Source: Martinezella hainanensis (GTDB taxonomy: Bacteria; Pseudomonadota; Alphaproteobacteria; Rhizobiales; Rhizobiaceae). Taken from it: a stretch of DNA of 64,000 nt. Where the stretch lies: NCBI RefSeq assembly GCF_900094555.1, contig NZ_FMAC01000015.1:62001-126000 (forward strand). The letters are read 5' to 3'. A program made the position numbers and the translations under genes. Each line of letters starts with the position of its first letter. The stretch's first letter is position 1. The notes below the pieces were generated by a model. That model worked only from the letters and a program-made list of their open reading frames with translations, ran no database searches and was not told where the DNA came from. This document shows, in pieces, positions 7,797 to 17,069 of this stretch.

Positions 7797-10058
7797 TACC
7801 GGTGTGAACGAAAAGTTCGCTACGAACTCTCCAGCGACGAGGAGTTGGCCAGCGTACCGATCGTCAAAGATATCCGCGAACAGTCTTGGGCTATCCTCGG
7901 CAAGAAGTTTGAAGATGGTATCGTGGAAGCGCTTGGCTCTGCGGTCTTAAAGCCGCGACGGGACGAAAAAATTCTGTCCGAAGCGCTAAGTGCAGCCTTC
8001 TTGAGGGGTCTACGTCCTGAGCGGTATGCGGCCCAGGTCAACCTCTTTCCCAAAAACACACCGAGCTTCTTGCGAGACACTGGTCTCTTTCTAAACCGCA
8101 ACATCTCAGATTTGCTTCGCATCGAACCGTCCATCTCGCACTCGGGATCAAGCGAGTTGACGATTATCGATATCAAGGCCACACGCCGGGCAACGGCTTT
8201 TCACAAGACTCAGGTCGCGTTTTATGTTCGCGTCCTGGAAGAGGTTATCCGGGAGATGAAGATCCCGAAGCTTACGGTGAGCGACCATGGCGAGATCTGG
8301 CGTATCGCCGAACATTCGACCGCGGAATCCAGCGACTATGAGGTCGAGCGCTTTGCGCTCACCCCCTATCTTCGGCTTGTCGACGATTTTTGCGCAAATG
8401 TCCTTCCCGACATTGCTATGAAAGAGCTTGGAAACGGCATCGATGAGACGTTCTTCCACCTATACTTCAAGTGCGAACAGTGCAGTTACCTGGAGCACTG
8501 TCGTCGATCGATCTCCCCTGAAAAAGACCCGGCAACGCGCGATGTTTCAGCTGTCGCCGGCCTGACGCACGAAGCAAAGCGAACTCTCAACAAACATCGC
8601 ATTTTCAGGGTTGGCCAACTGGCGGCGGCAGAAGGCTTAAGCAGGACGCCTGGCCTCAGTTGGTCGCTCAGCAAGCGCGCGCCGCTCTTGGTGACACGGG
8701 CCAAGTCCTTGGCAGGCAATAAAGTGCTTCGAACGGAAGACGAACACACATATCTGATGCCGGGAAAAATCGACTGCGCGCTAATCATCAATGTCGATCA
8801 TGACCCAGTCGATGATCGAATAGCAGCCCTGGGTTACACCCGGATTGAGAATGGCAAGCCTATACGATCGCCCTCAATCGTCATCCCGAAGACCGGTAGC
8901 TTGGACGATGAGTGCGAAGCCTTGATTGCCGTTCTTGGCGAACTCATTCTCGATTTGACTCAAATCGACGACCACAACCTTGCTGTTGAAGAGGGCCGTA
9001 GTCAGGCGGATCCGCTTTACGCCCATATCTTCCTTTACGAACCCTCCGAGGCGATCAATCTGCAGGCGGCGATCGGCCGTCACCTAGATAGCGACGCGAT
9101 CAGAAATGGTCTTCTCCACCTCGTCAGACTGTTCCCTCCGGAAGACGTTGTTCCAGAACCGGAGTTTCGCGGTGTCCATCATCTTCCTGCGACAGCCCTT
9201 CGAAGCGTCATCGAACAACTTTATGCCCTGCCGGTTGCCGTCTCATACGACCTGAGGCAGGTGAGCCAAGCCGCCCTGGGATCGGATGGCCATGCCTATG
9301 CGCCGGAAGCGGACTTTGAGCGACCTTTTTCGTCTCTCCTATCTATCGAGGTTATCCGGGGATTGCGGGAGAAGGCACAGAAGGCGCCGTCGCGAGACGC
9401 TATCATCAAAGATGTGACCTCACGTCTCATGGCCACGCAGGGACTGATTGCATGGCTCGTCGAAGAAGATCGCAAGGCCACGAAAAACGGTGCCCCTTTG
9501 CTGCGTTTGGCAAAGCGGCCGTTCCGCTTCCAAGCGAGTTTCGATCCTTTGAATGCTATCGACCTCGACGTCTTGCTAGCATGCGAACTGCTGGAAAATC
9601 GTGCGGGGTTGTTGGAAGCGCTGGTTAATCTGGCAAAACCCTTCCAGCGCCGGCGCGATGCTGGTCGCAGCCTAGCAAGGCTTCGTCGCGATCGGGATTT
9701 CAAAGGCGGCCAATGGGGGAGCCGACGCTTCATATTTCAAATCCCCAGTGAAAGTCGCGACGCGGAACTCACTGCCGGCGACATGGACCTCATTCTTCAC
9801 AATGATGCACCCGACCTGCGCCTGAATCCGGCGATGTGGCAAGATATCTCGTGCCGGATCGTTGATCTCGATCCGCCTCTGCCAAGCCATCAGATTTGTG
9901 TCGAGATCCGCAAGCAGGCTCTCGACAGTCAGACGTTCCAGGCACTCCTGGACCGCACCGCGGATGATGGATGGTTTATCGACAAGGCATTCTTTGACGT
10001 AAACAGCCAGCGCGCTGCCTCCTTTATCAGCTACCTCGGACAGGAAGCCTCGGCATGA
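7752..10058 (+). CDS. RecB/Cas4-like PD-(D/E)XK nuclease with Fe-S cysteines
   Basis: A 768-aa protein. The N-terminal ~260 residues form a RecB-type nuclease: D140 and K142 (IIDIKA), then the QxxxY motif at 154-158 (QVAFY). Cys18 together with C241, C244 and C250 (FKCEQCSYLEHC) give the one-plus-three cysteine layout of Cas4/AddB-type Fe-S nucleases, as in TM0106-like proteins. A helix-hairpin-like segment follows (LNKHRIFRVGQLA). The C-terminal two thirds are unassigned. The ATG is preceded closely by GAGGG. It overlaps the giant helicase gene by 4 nt, so both act as a pair, probably cutting and unwinding unmodified DNA as the restriction arm of the Dpd island. Confidence 0.72.
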   Translation: MAKGFSATTVKSWFQYRCERKVRYELSSDEELASVPIVKDIREQSWAILGKKFEDGIVEALGSAVLKPRRDEKILSEALSAAFLRGLRPERYAAQVNLFPKNTPSFLRDTGLFLNRNISDLLRIEPSISHSGSSELTIIDIKATRRATAFHKTQVAFYVRVLEEVIREMKIPKLTVSDHGEIWRIAEHSTAESSDYEVERFALTPYLRLVDDFCANVLPDIAMKELGNGIDETFFHLYFKCEQCSYLEHCRRSISPEKDPATRDVSAVAGLTHEAKRTLNKHRIFRVGQLAAAEGLSRTPGLSWSLSKRAPLLVTRAKSLAGNKVLRTEDEHTYLMPGKIDCALIINVDHDPVDDRIAALGYTRIENGKPIRSPSIVIPKTGSLDDECEALIAVLGELILDLTQIDDHNLAVEEGRSQADPLYAHIFLYEPSEAINLQAAIGRHLDSDAIRNGLLHLVRLFPPEDVVPEPEFRGVHHLPATALRSVIEQLYALPVAVSYDLRQVSQAALGSDGHAYAPEADFERPFSSLLSIEVIRGLREKAQKAPSRDAIIKDVTSRLMATQGLIAWLVEEDRKATKNGAPLLRLAKRPFRFQASFDPLNAIDLDVLLACELLENRAGLLEALVNLAKPFQRRRDAGRSLARLRRDRDFKGGQWGSRRFIFQIPSESRDAELTAGDMDLILHNDAPDLRLNPAMWQDISCRIVDLDPPLPSHQICVEIRKQALDSQTFQALLDRTADDGWFIDKAFFDVNSQRAASFISYLGQEASA

Positions 10059-13000
10059 CGATCCGCAGTCAGATTCTTGAGTTTTTGCGTGAGCCGTCTG
10101 CATTTGGTGATCTCTCCGACGATCCAGATATCTGGCGCGAAGCGCTGGACGACTTTGCGGCACCCGGCCTCGCTCTTCATGGAGACTACCCGCTAACCTC
10201 CGCACAGGTTGCTGCCTGGGTCGGACTGGCAAAACAGCGAGCAGGCCTAATTTTGGGTCCACCGGGGACGGGCAAGACGCATCTTCTTGCCTGGCTCATC
10301 TTGGGCTACATTCAAGCTAGGCGGCGCCGCGACATGAGGGCACGCGTATTCGTCACGGCGTTTACGCGCAATGCCATCGGTAACGTCATCGACAGCGTGG
10401 CGCGTCACTGTGCTCGCCATTGCCCGGGTCTATTCGAGACGCATTTTTTCGGCACTTCACCGTCGAACGGGCTTGATCCCCTTGTGCAACATCGCGCGAT
10501 TCTGGGCAAAAAGGGATCTGAAGGCGCGCTGGGTGACCTCGATCAAGATGCGGTGGTTGCGGGCGGATCCGTCTGGTCGCTTTATCGCATTCTCGGCGAG
10601 AGCAAAATCGGCGACCGTTATACGTCGGATCTCTTCGATCTTGTTTGCGTCGACGAGGCCTCGCAGATGGTCGTTTCCCATGGCTTGATGGCAATGGCAG
10701 GGCTTCGCGAGGGTGGACGTCTCATCGTGGCCGGCGACGATCGGCAGTTGCCTCCGATCCGAGCTGGTAGAGAGATCGCAATGGGGGAGCGCCAACTCGG
10801 CGGTTCTCTTTACGCACTGCTGAAATCCGCTGGTCTGCCCGAATACGCGCTCGACGAAACGTTCCGCCTCAATCAACCACTCGCATCGTTCCCTGAGAAG
10901 AAGTTCTATCCGGGCGTCTACCGCTCATCCAAACCAGACAGCCGACTGGCTCTGGTGTCCGACTGGAAGGAAGGGTTGGAGCCTTGGGAGGAAGCTGTTC
11001 TCGATCCGGATTTTCCTGTTACGGTTTTGCTCTACGAAGGAGTTTCGGCGGCCACCTCAAATCCCTTTGAAGCGAAGATCGTCGCTGATCTAACAGCGAA
11101 ACTCGTTGACCGGATCGAGGCTGCCAAGAACGGAAAGGACGTTTCGAGCACGTTCTGGTCTTCAAACGTCGCCATCTGCAGTCCGCATCGAGCGCAAAAT
11201 TCGACCATCCGCAATCTACTGAGATCAGATTTGCGTTCTAATGCCTTTGTGGAGACAGTCGATAGGATCCAGGGAAAAGAGCGAGATGTCGTGCTTTTTT
11301 CCTACACCGTTGCTGACAGTGAATTTGCTGCCGCGGAAGCCGACTTTATCTTTTCACCGGAACGTCTGAACGTTGCCATTACCCGGGCAAAGACGAAGCT
11401 CATCGTCCTCGTCAGCAAAAGCCTTCTCCAGGCTGTCCCCAACAATCAGGAACAGGTAGACAAGGCAGAAATTCTCCGCGAGTTCGTGTTTGATACTACA
11501 CCCGTGGCCCGAGTACGGTTTGGCGAAGAGGGTGGCCAAGCGGCGAGCGTTGAGGTTAGGCGCCGGGGCTTCGCGACTGAAAGTCCATTCGAAGCGCTTG
11601 ACGAGATCGATGCCGAGATTGCTCTCGAGCCGGTCCTTTCGAAGGAACTTTCGCGGCTATTGGAAGCGGTCAACCGCGTTTCGATGCGCTCGAAGTTTTC
11701 GTCCGCCACCGAAGCGGAGCTCAAGACGGCCCTTGCGACCCGCGAAAGCCTTTTGCCCGGTCTGTCGCAACTCCACGCGCTGGGCTGTATTGATCTCCGC
11801 GAAAAGCGGGGCCCACGTGGTTCTTTCTGGACCGCGAGCCCGCTCGATCCGCGCATACCTAAATTGTCAGTCGATTATGCGACAGTTCTCCAGTCCCTGC
11901 CGAGCGTGATCCGCGACTGCCGTAAGGGATCGTTGGCGCCGCTCTATGAGATTGTCCGTCAGCGGTACGCATGGATCGATGAGACTGGGCGCGATCAATT
12001 GAAGCTGGTTGTCGACCGTCTCGCAGAGGAAGGTCAGGTAATCTATGGCACGGTCAGCCACGGATTGACCGTCGAGTGGTCAGAGGTTGAAGACACTGAT
12101 GAAGACGAGCCCCTCGGAGAACCGCCGGTTCTGTCGGATACCGACTTCGAGGTCTTGAATGCACTGGAAAACCTGGAGGCTGGCCGCATTAACTTTGGGG
12201 TCGTCGAGGCGTGGTCCTCGACGGCTATGCTCGCAGAGCACATGGTTATGCCGCGGTCGCAAGTTGCCGAAGCTGTGTCAAGGCTTCTAGCCAACGGTTG
12301 GATCATGGTCGCCGCAGATGGGCGAATTCGTAGCCGCATGGCGGAATTGGCGCGCGAAATCCGTTATGTCAAACAACGGTTCGCCAAAGGTGATGCGACA
12401 CGGCGCCCCTATCTGGTGCGCAGCTTGAAAATCGAATTGCGTGATCGAAACAAGCCGCGGCAAACTGAGGTGATCAGCGAGGTGTTTTCGCCACTCGCAT
12501 CAAGCGCGGCACCATACTACGCCGCTTCGCTTGAAGCACTGGGGCGGGCTCTGGCAGGATTATGGGGCAATAAGGCGAAGCTTGCCGGCTTCCAACGGCG
12601 CAGTTTCGAGGCGATATTCCAGACGTGGGCACTCCCTTCCGGCTTTGAGAACTGTGTCATCGCTGCAGACACGGGATCTGGTAAAACTGAAGCCGCAGTG
12701 CTTCCGCTAATCGCGGTTGCGGGCGGCGATGCCCTGAGCGGCATTCGCGGCACGCGTGCTATTCTCGCCTACCCCCGCATTCGGTTGGCCACCAATCAGG
12801 CGCAGCGCCTTGTGCGCTACCTGGCACTTTTTTCTCAACAGGATGGCATGCCGATCATAAGTGCCGGCCTGCAGTTGGGTGGAGTTCCCGAAGATTTCGG
12901 GCAACTCAAGGAGTGGGACGTAGATGCTGGGTGGAAAGAGCTCGGCGCCGGCCACCTCCTCTTTCCATTTTTCAAGTGCCCTGAATGTGGGAAAGATCTG

Positions 13001-16000
13001 CATCTTCATGTCGGGCGCGGCCACGAGGGTCGCGATAGGCTGGCATGCGTGGAATGCGATTTCCAGTTCGATGGCTGGGCGGGATCAAAGGCGCAGTTGC
13101 GGGCAAATCCACCGGCCTTCTTCTTGCCAACAACGGACTCGCTACACCAGTGGATGCAAGATCCAAGAGCAGGACGCATTTTTGGTGACGACGCGGCCTT
13201 CGCGCCTCCACGGGCCTTGGTCGCCGACGAAATCCATCTCTATTCACACATTCACGGAGCCCAAGTTGGCTATACCTTCCGTCGCCTGGCAGCGCGGTCC
13301 GAGCAGCGGCCCACCTCGCCGCCTATGCTGATGATCGGAATGAGCGCGACGCTCGGCGATCCAGCAAAGGTATGGAGTGATCTGATCGGACGGGAACGGG
13401 CCGAACTGATCACGCCCTTCGAAAAAGAAAAGGAGATCAATCCTCGCGGTCGTGAATATTTCTACTTCGTCCAGCCAGAGGTGGAATCCCGAGGACATGA
13501 CGTCGCCGGAGCTTCAACATCGATACAGACGATCATGTGCCTGTCACATGGTATGCGCAGGCGGACCGGCAAGCATGGCGGATTTAGGAGCCTGGTGTTT
13601 CTCGATTCGATCGACAAGTTGCGTCGCCTTCACAGCGCCTTCATGGATGCGGAGGACAATCACCTGCCGGCATTGCGGACATCACTTTACGATAATGATC
13701 CTACGTCAGGATCAGAGCGGACAAGTTGTTGCGGAGAGCCTTACGGTTGCGACACATTTAGGAACGGCGAGTGTTGGCATTTCGCCGCGACTGACCAGGC
13801 ACAATGGAGCGCTCGCGGGCCACGACGTAAAGATGGCCCCCTTGCCGTCGCCCGCCAGCCGATTCATGCGGGGGCGAAGGGTGCGGTCGAAGAGACAATC
13901 AAGAATGCCGACATCCTTTTCGCCACATCTTCGCTCGAAGTTGGCTACGATGACCCCGATATCACCATGGTCTATCAGCATTATGCGCCGTCCAACCTCG
14001 CGAGTTTCATACAACGTAAGGGGCGCGGGGGCCGTGGGTCAGATGATCGCCCGATCACCGGCGTGACCCTGTCGATCTACTCGAGCCGGGACTCGTGGTG
14101 GTATCGGCGCCCTCGGACGATGCTCGAACCCAAGGCACTGCATACACCGCTTAACCCATCGAACTACTTCGTGAGGCGAGGACAGGTCATCGCTACGATG
14201 TTGGACGCTTTTGCCGCCCACGAACGCGAAAACGGCCAATGGGTTTCGTACCAACGTCCGGCCAATGAAGCGCTGCTCCAAGCGGAAAGGTTGGTTCTTA
14301 GGGCATTCGGACCGGATGTATGGCAAGAGTTCGACGCGACAGACGCTCGCCAATTCTGGGAACACGTCATCGCAAATATGGGGGATATCGGCGGCATCCG
14401 ATTCGCAAGAGACTTCCGTGAAAAGTGCGACTGGATCCCGAGTGTCCTGTTTGAGACTGGCGATGGACCGCAGCTAAGGCTACTCGCCGATGGAACACAA
14501 ATCGGCGAACGACATGACATTGCTCTCGCCATGCAATCTCTGGCGCCTGGAAACGGAACCCGCCGCTATGATGGCATGGACGTTTTCTGGCGGCCACCCG
14601 TTGAAGGATCCCATCCCTGGTTTGACGCCGGCGACTATCATCCCGACGCGATAACGGCATTGCCCGATGCTGGGCAATACCTTCCCGATGACGTATCGTC
14701 TGGCTTGCCTGGTTTACAGCCAATATACATGCGGCCAAAACAAATCACCTTGCGCCGTCTTGGCAAGATGCGTGGCGCATCGTGGCGCTCCGAGTGGATA
14801 TCGCAAGGCGGTGCGGTCGCACCCGCCCCAGACGGCGCACCTCTTACAATGCGCGTCGAACATGGCGCGCGCGGCTCGCTGCGAGGATTTCCGATCCTCA
14901 AAGCAGATCCATCAAAAGGAAGGCAGTTTGGGAGCACTGCTCTTTCATCATGGATCGAGCGGAAAGACGCCTATCTTGGAAGCAGTAGCAAAAAGGCAGC
15001 GACCGGTATTGCGGTCGCGAAAGTCTTCTGGGGTGCCGACGCAGAGGTGAGGGTGAACGACCCAAAAACCGCGCCTTTGTCGATCACTCAGATATTTACG
15101 GTGCCTGGGAAGACGGAGCCTGTGTTGCACGGCTTCCATATACACCCTGAAGGCGTGACCTTCAGGCTTAACAACAACACCATTAACAAGACTATCGATC
15201 AAACCTTAACCGACTTCGAGACCAACCCGGCGCTTCGCCGTTGGCATGGGTCGCAGATGGCACGCTATATGATCGAAAGCCAGGCACTTTCCTTTGGTGT
15301 CAATGCCTACCAGGCCAACCGAGCAGCAGAATTGATCTTTAGCGCGGTCGTTTCGGATAAACTGCGCAAAGAACTCTCCGCACTTCTGAAATTTTGGTCA
15401 GCGAGGGATCTGTCGACTGTGTTCGAAAACATCCGCTCGGAGTTGTTGAGCGAGCATCCACTGCTGACAAAAGATCGTGTCGCAGAGGTTGCCGCCGCCA
15501 TGGGTGAGGCTAAGTTTCAGCCACTTCTGGCGCAGGCGATCGGGGCCGCAGGCGATCAGGTTTTGGTTCAGAGATATCTGAAGAGTTGCTTGATCCAAAG
15601 CCTGGCGATCCGGTTGAAGGAAGCCTTCGCCAGAGCGAGCGGCGGCGACCCCGACCGGTTGATGTTTCACGCACGACTTCCAATGCAGTTTGCAAGCGCC
15701 GATAGCGCCGCAATCACAATCTGCGAACTGGCTTCACACGGAGATGGCACTACCCGCTCGTTTATAGAAAATAGCGGGGAATTCGAGGAACTCTGGCGCG
15801 CGGGTCTCATACACGAGTGCCCAAACGCCGCGGAAGACGTGATCGTCGATAGGTTCTTCGAACGCCGGACCGAGCACGCTGCTTGGCGTGATATCGATCG
15901 CGCCGACGAGCAAGCCCTTTCGGCGATGTCGGCAGCCCTCGGCATCGACGACGGTCCGGTCCCTGCGAATATTCAGCGCGTACTGTTCGACCAAGAGACG

Positions 16001-16378
16001 ATCGGCTCCGAAAGCTTCAGTGTTTACGACGTTGCTCTGGCGGTCCGTGATCAAGAAACGAAACTGCGGCAATCGTTCGGTCGGTTCCCCACAATGTGGG
16101 AACTGGCGAGCGCCGTCGTCCAGGACGCTACGGATGATCGAACCAGCGTGACAGGGCGCTTACTCAGCGCGTATGAGGTGATCGAAGATGCGGCGATGGA
16201 TGGAAGCCTTAGCCCGTCGAGCCGACTTTCCGATCAAGTCATGCGATTGGGTATGAAAATGTGCGTCGATGGTTGCAGGGCGTGCGTTCATCAATCGAGC
16301 GACCTGATGGGCGATTCACTGGTTCAATCGGCAACAAGCCGATCGCTGCTCAGTCGCTTCGTTTGTATGGAAAGCTAG
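10055..16378 (+). CDS. dpdJ: Giant double helicase: Upf1-like SF1 module fused to a DpdJ-like SF2 module
   Basis: A 2107-aa protein with two complete helicase engines. Module 1 has Walker A GPPGTGKT near residue 68, VDEASQM near 199 and ERLNVAITRAK near 437, the SF1B Upf1/Dna2 pattern. A linker of about 400 residues follows. Module 2 has ADTGSGKTE near 871, a zinc-knuckle insert CPEC...CVEC near 975-1010, DEIH near 1056, and the motif VI region RKGRGGRGSDDR near 1325, an SF2 helicase. The extreme C-terminus has CVDGCRAC near 2070, like the cysteine cluster of DUF1998-type defence helicases. DpdJ is the helicase-related Dpd protein, and this assignment rests on context plus the SF2 half. The fusion to an SF1 helicase is not something I recognise as standard. 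Confidence 0.62.
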   Translation: MTIRSQILEFLREPSAFGDLSDDPDIWREALDDFAAPGLALHGDYPLTSAQVAAWVGLAKQRAGLILGPPGTGKTHLLAWLILGYIQARRRRDMRARVFVTAFTRNAIGNVIDSVARHCARHCPGLFETHFFGTSPSNGLDPLVQHRAILGKKGSEGALGDLDQDAVVAGGSVWSLYRILGESKIGDRYTSDLFDLVCVDEASQMVVSHGLMAMAGLREGGRLIVAGDDRQLPPIRAGREIAMGERQLGGSLYALLKSAGLPEYALDETFRLNQPLASFPEKKFYPGVYRSSKPDSRLALVSDWKEGLEPWEEAVLDPDFPVTVLLYEGVSAATSNPFEAKIVADLTAKLVDRIEAAKNGKDVSSTFWSSNVAICSPHRAQNSTIRNLLRSDLRSNAFVETVDRIQGKERDVVLFSYTVADSEFAAAEADFIFSPERLNVAITRAKTKLIVLVSKSLLQAVPNNQEQVDKAEILREFVFDTTPVARVRFGEEGGQAASVEVRRRGFATESPFEALDEIDAEIALEPVLSKELSRLLEAVNRVSMRSKFSSATEAELKTALATRESLLPGLSQLHALGCIDLREKRGPRGSFWTASPLDPRIPKLSVDYATVLQSLPSVIRDCRKGSLAPLYEIVRQRYAWIDETGRDQLKLVVDRLAEEGQVIYGTVSHGLTVEWSEVEDTDEDEPLGEPPVLSDTDFEVLNALENLEAGRINFGVVEAWSSTAMLAEHMVMPRSQVAEAVSRLLANGWIMVAADGRIRSRMAELAREIRYVKQRFAKGDATRRPYLVRSLKIELRDRNKPRQTEVISEVFSPLASSAAPYYAASLEALGRALAGLWGNKAKLAGFQRRSFEAIFQTWALPSGFENCVIAADTGSGKTEAAVLPLIAVAGGDALSGIRGTRAILAYPRIRLATNQAQRLVRYLALFSQQDGMPIISAGLQLGGVPEDFGQLKEWDVDAGWKELGAGHLLFPFFKCPECGKDLHLHVGRGHEGRDRLACVECDFQFDGWAGSKAQLRANPPAFFLPTTDSLHQWMQDPRAGRIFGDDAAFAPPRALVADEIHLYSHIHGAQVGYTFRRLAARSEQRPTSPPMLMIGMSATLGDPAKVWSDLIGRERAELITPFEKEKEINPRGREYFYFVQPEVESRGHDVAGASTSIQTIMCLSHGMRRRTGKHGGFRSLVFLDSIDKLRRLHSAFMDAEDNHLPALRTSLYDNDPTSGSERTSCCGEPYGCDTFRNGECWHFAATDQAQWSARGPRRKDGPLAVARQPIHAGAKGAVEETIKNADILFATSSLEVGYDDPDITMVYQHYAPSNLASFIQRKGRGGRGSDDRPITGVTLSIYSSRDSWWYRRPRTMLEPKALHTPLNPSNYFVRRGQVIATMLDAFAAHERENGQWVSYQRPANEALLQAERLVLRAFGPDVWQEFDATDARQFWEHVIANMGDIGGIRFARDFREKCDWIPSVLFETGDGPQLRLLADGTQIGERHDIALAMQSLAPGNGTRRYDGMDVFWRPPVEGSHPWFDAGDYHPDAITALPDAGQYLPDDVSSGLPGLQPIYMRPKQITLRRLGKMRGASWRSEWISQGGAVAPAPDGAPLTMRVEHGARGSLRGFPILKADPSKGRQFGSTALSSWIERKDAYLGSSSKKAATGIAVAKVFWGADAEVRVNDPKTAPLSITQIFTVPGKTEPVLHGFHIHPEGVTFRLNNNTINKTIDQTLTDFETNPALRRWHGSQMARYMIESQALSFGVNAYQANRAAELIFSAVVSDKLRKELSALLKFWSARDLSTVFENIRSELLSEHPLLTKDRVAEVAAAMGEAKFQPLLAQAIGAAGDQVLVQRYLKSCLIQSLAIRLKEAFARASGGDPDRLMFHARLPMQFASADSAAITICELASHGDGTTRSFIENSGEFEELWRAGLIHECPNAAEDVIVDRFFERRTEHAAWRDIDRADEQALSAMSAALGIDDGPVPANIQRVLFDQETIGSESFSVYDVALAVRDQETKLRQSFGRFPTMWELASAVVQDATDDRTSVTGRLLSAYEVIEDAAMDGSLSPSSRLSDQVMRLGMKMCVDGCRACVHQSSDLMGDSLVQSATSRSLLSRFVCMES

Positions 16379-16391
16379 TCTGGCGGCAGTT

Positions 16392-17069
16392 CTATCGCGA
16401 TGAAACCGCCAATTGATCGAGCGCGTCATGCTCTCTCAGCCAGGAATATACCGACGGCGTGACGGAACTCAGGGTCGCCCGGCCCGAGGCAAGCTTTGTC
16501 AAGAAATCGTCCACCTCACCGTTTTTTGTCATGTCGGCCTTTTCAGCTTCCAGATCGGCACGAATGCCAACGAGGGATGCGATCTCATTCGACAAATCCA
16601 GGATCTGAAGCCCTGTGGAACGCTCCGCTCGTTCAGCAAGAGCAATCATTCGTTCACCGATATCGAGCGCGTCGCCAAATTTTTGCAAAAGGGAACCGAC
16701 GACGCCAATCGGCCTATATTCATTCGTGACGACCGTGCGCCAGTGATAGCGGGTTGCCTTGTCTGCCGCTGAAATTGCCGCTTTCAAATCATCGTAACTG
16801 CGCCCGGCCACCTCGAGCGTGGCCTCGTCAACCGCGGATTTCAGGCAGCGCCCGGCATCAAGAGCCGCCTCTCTCATGTCAGTGATGTTTTCGTCGTTGA
16901 AGCCAATGAGAAGGGATACCGTGCACACGGCCTTATACCGTCCTGTTGCATTCGAAAAATCGGCGAGCTTGGCATTTAAGCGATCAAGCTGCACGCCGAC
17001 CCGCTGTCGCTCAACGGCGGCGGGGATTGACGGCAACAGTTGTTCCAGGTCCATAAGGGCGTCGCTCAT
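16392..17069 (-). CDS. Small helical protein of the dpdF-G-H cassette
   Basis: A 225-aa protein, mostly predicted helical from composition (repeated heptad-like Leu/Ala, for example near MIALAERAERSTGL and LVGIRADLEAEKADM). No motif or family is recognised. Its start overlaps the dpdH stop by 4 nt (ATGA), so it is the last gene of a coupled four-gene minus-strand unit and is probably made in proportion to the DpdH ATPase. It could be a divergent DpdI or an unrelated adaptor. The gap to the converging helicase gene is only 13 nt. Confidence 0.6.
   Translation of the reverse strand: MSDALMDLEQLLPSIPAAVERQRVGVQLDRLNAKLADFSNATGRYKAVCTVSLLIGFNDENITDMREAALDAGRCLKSAVDEATLEVAGRSYDDLKAAISAADKATRYHWRTVVTNEYRPIGVVGSLLQKFGDALDIGERMIALAERAERSTGLQILDLSNEIASLVGIRADLEAEKADMTKNGEVDDFLTKLASGRATLSSVTPSVYSWLREHDALDQLAVSSR

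Noticed and set aside
16381..16411. TGGCGG/CCGCCA repeat between converging dpd genes as a terminator
   Set aside because: It overlaps the 3' end of a coding region, has a 19-nt loop and no T run.
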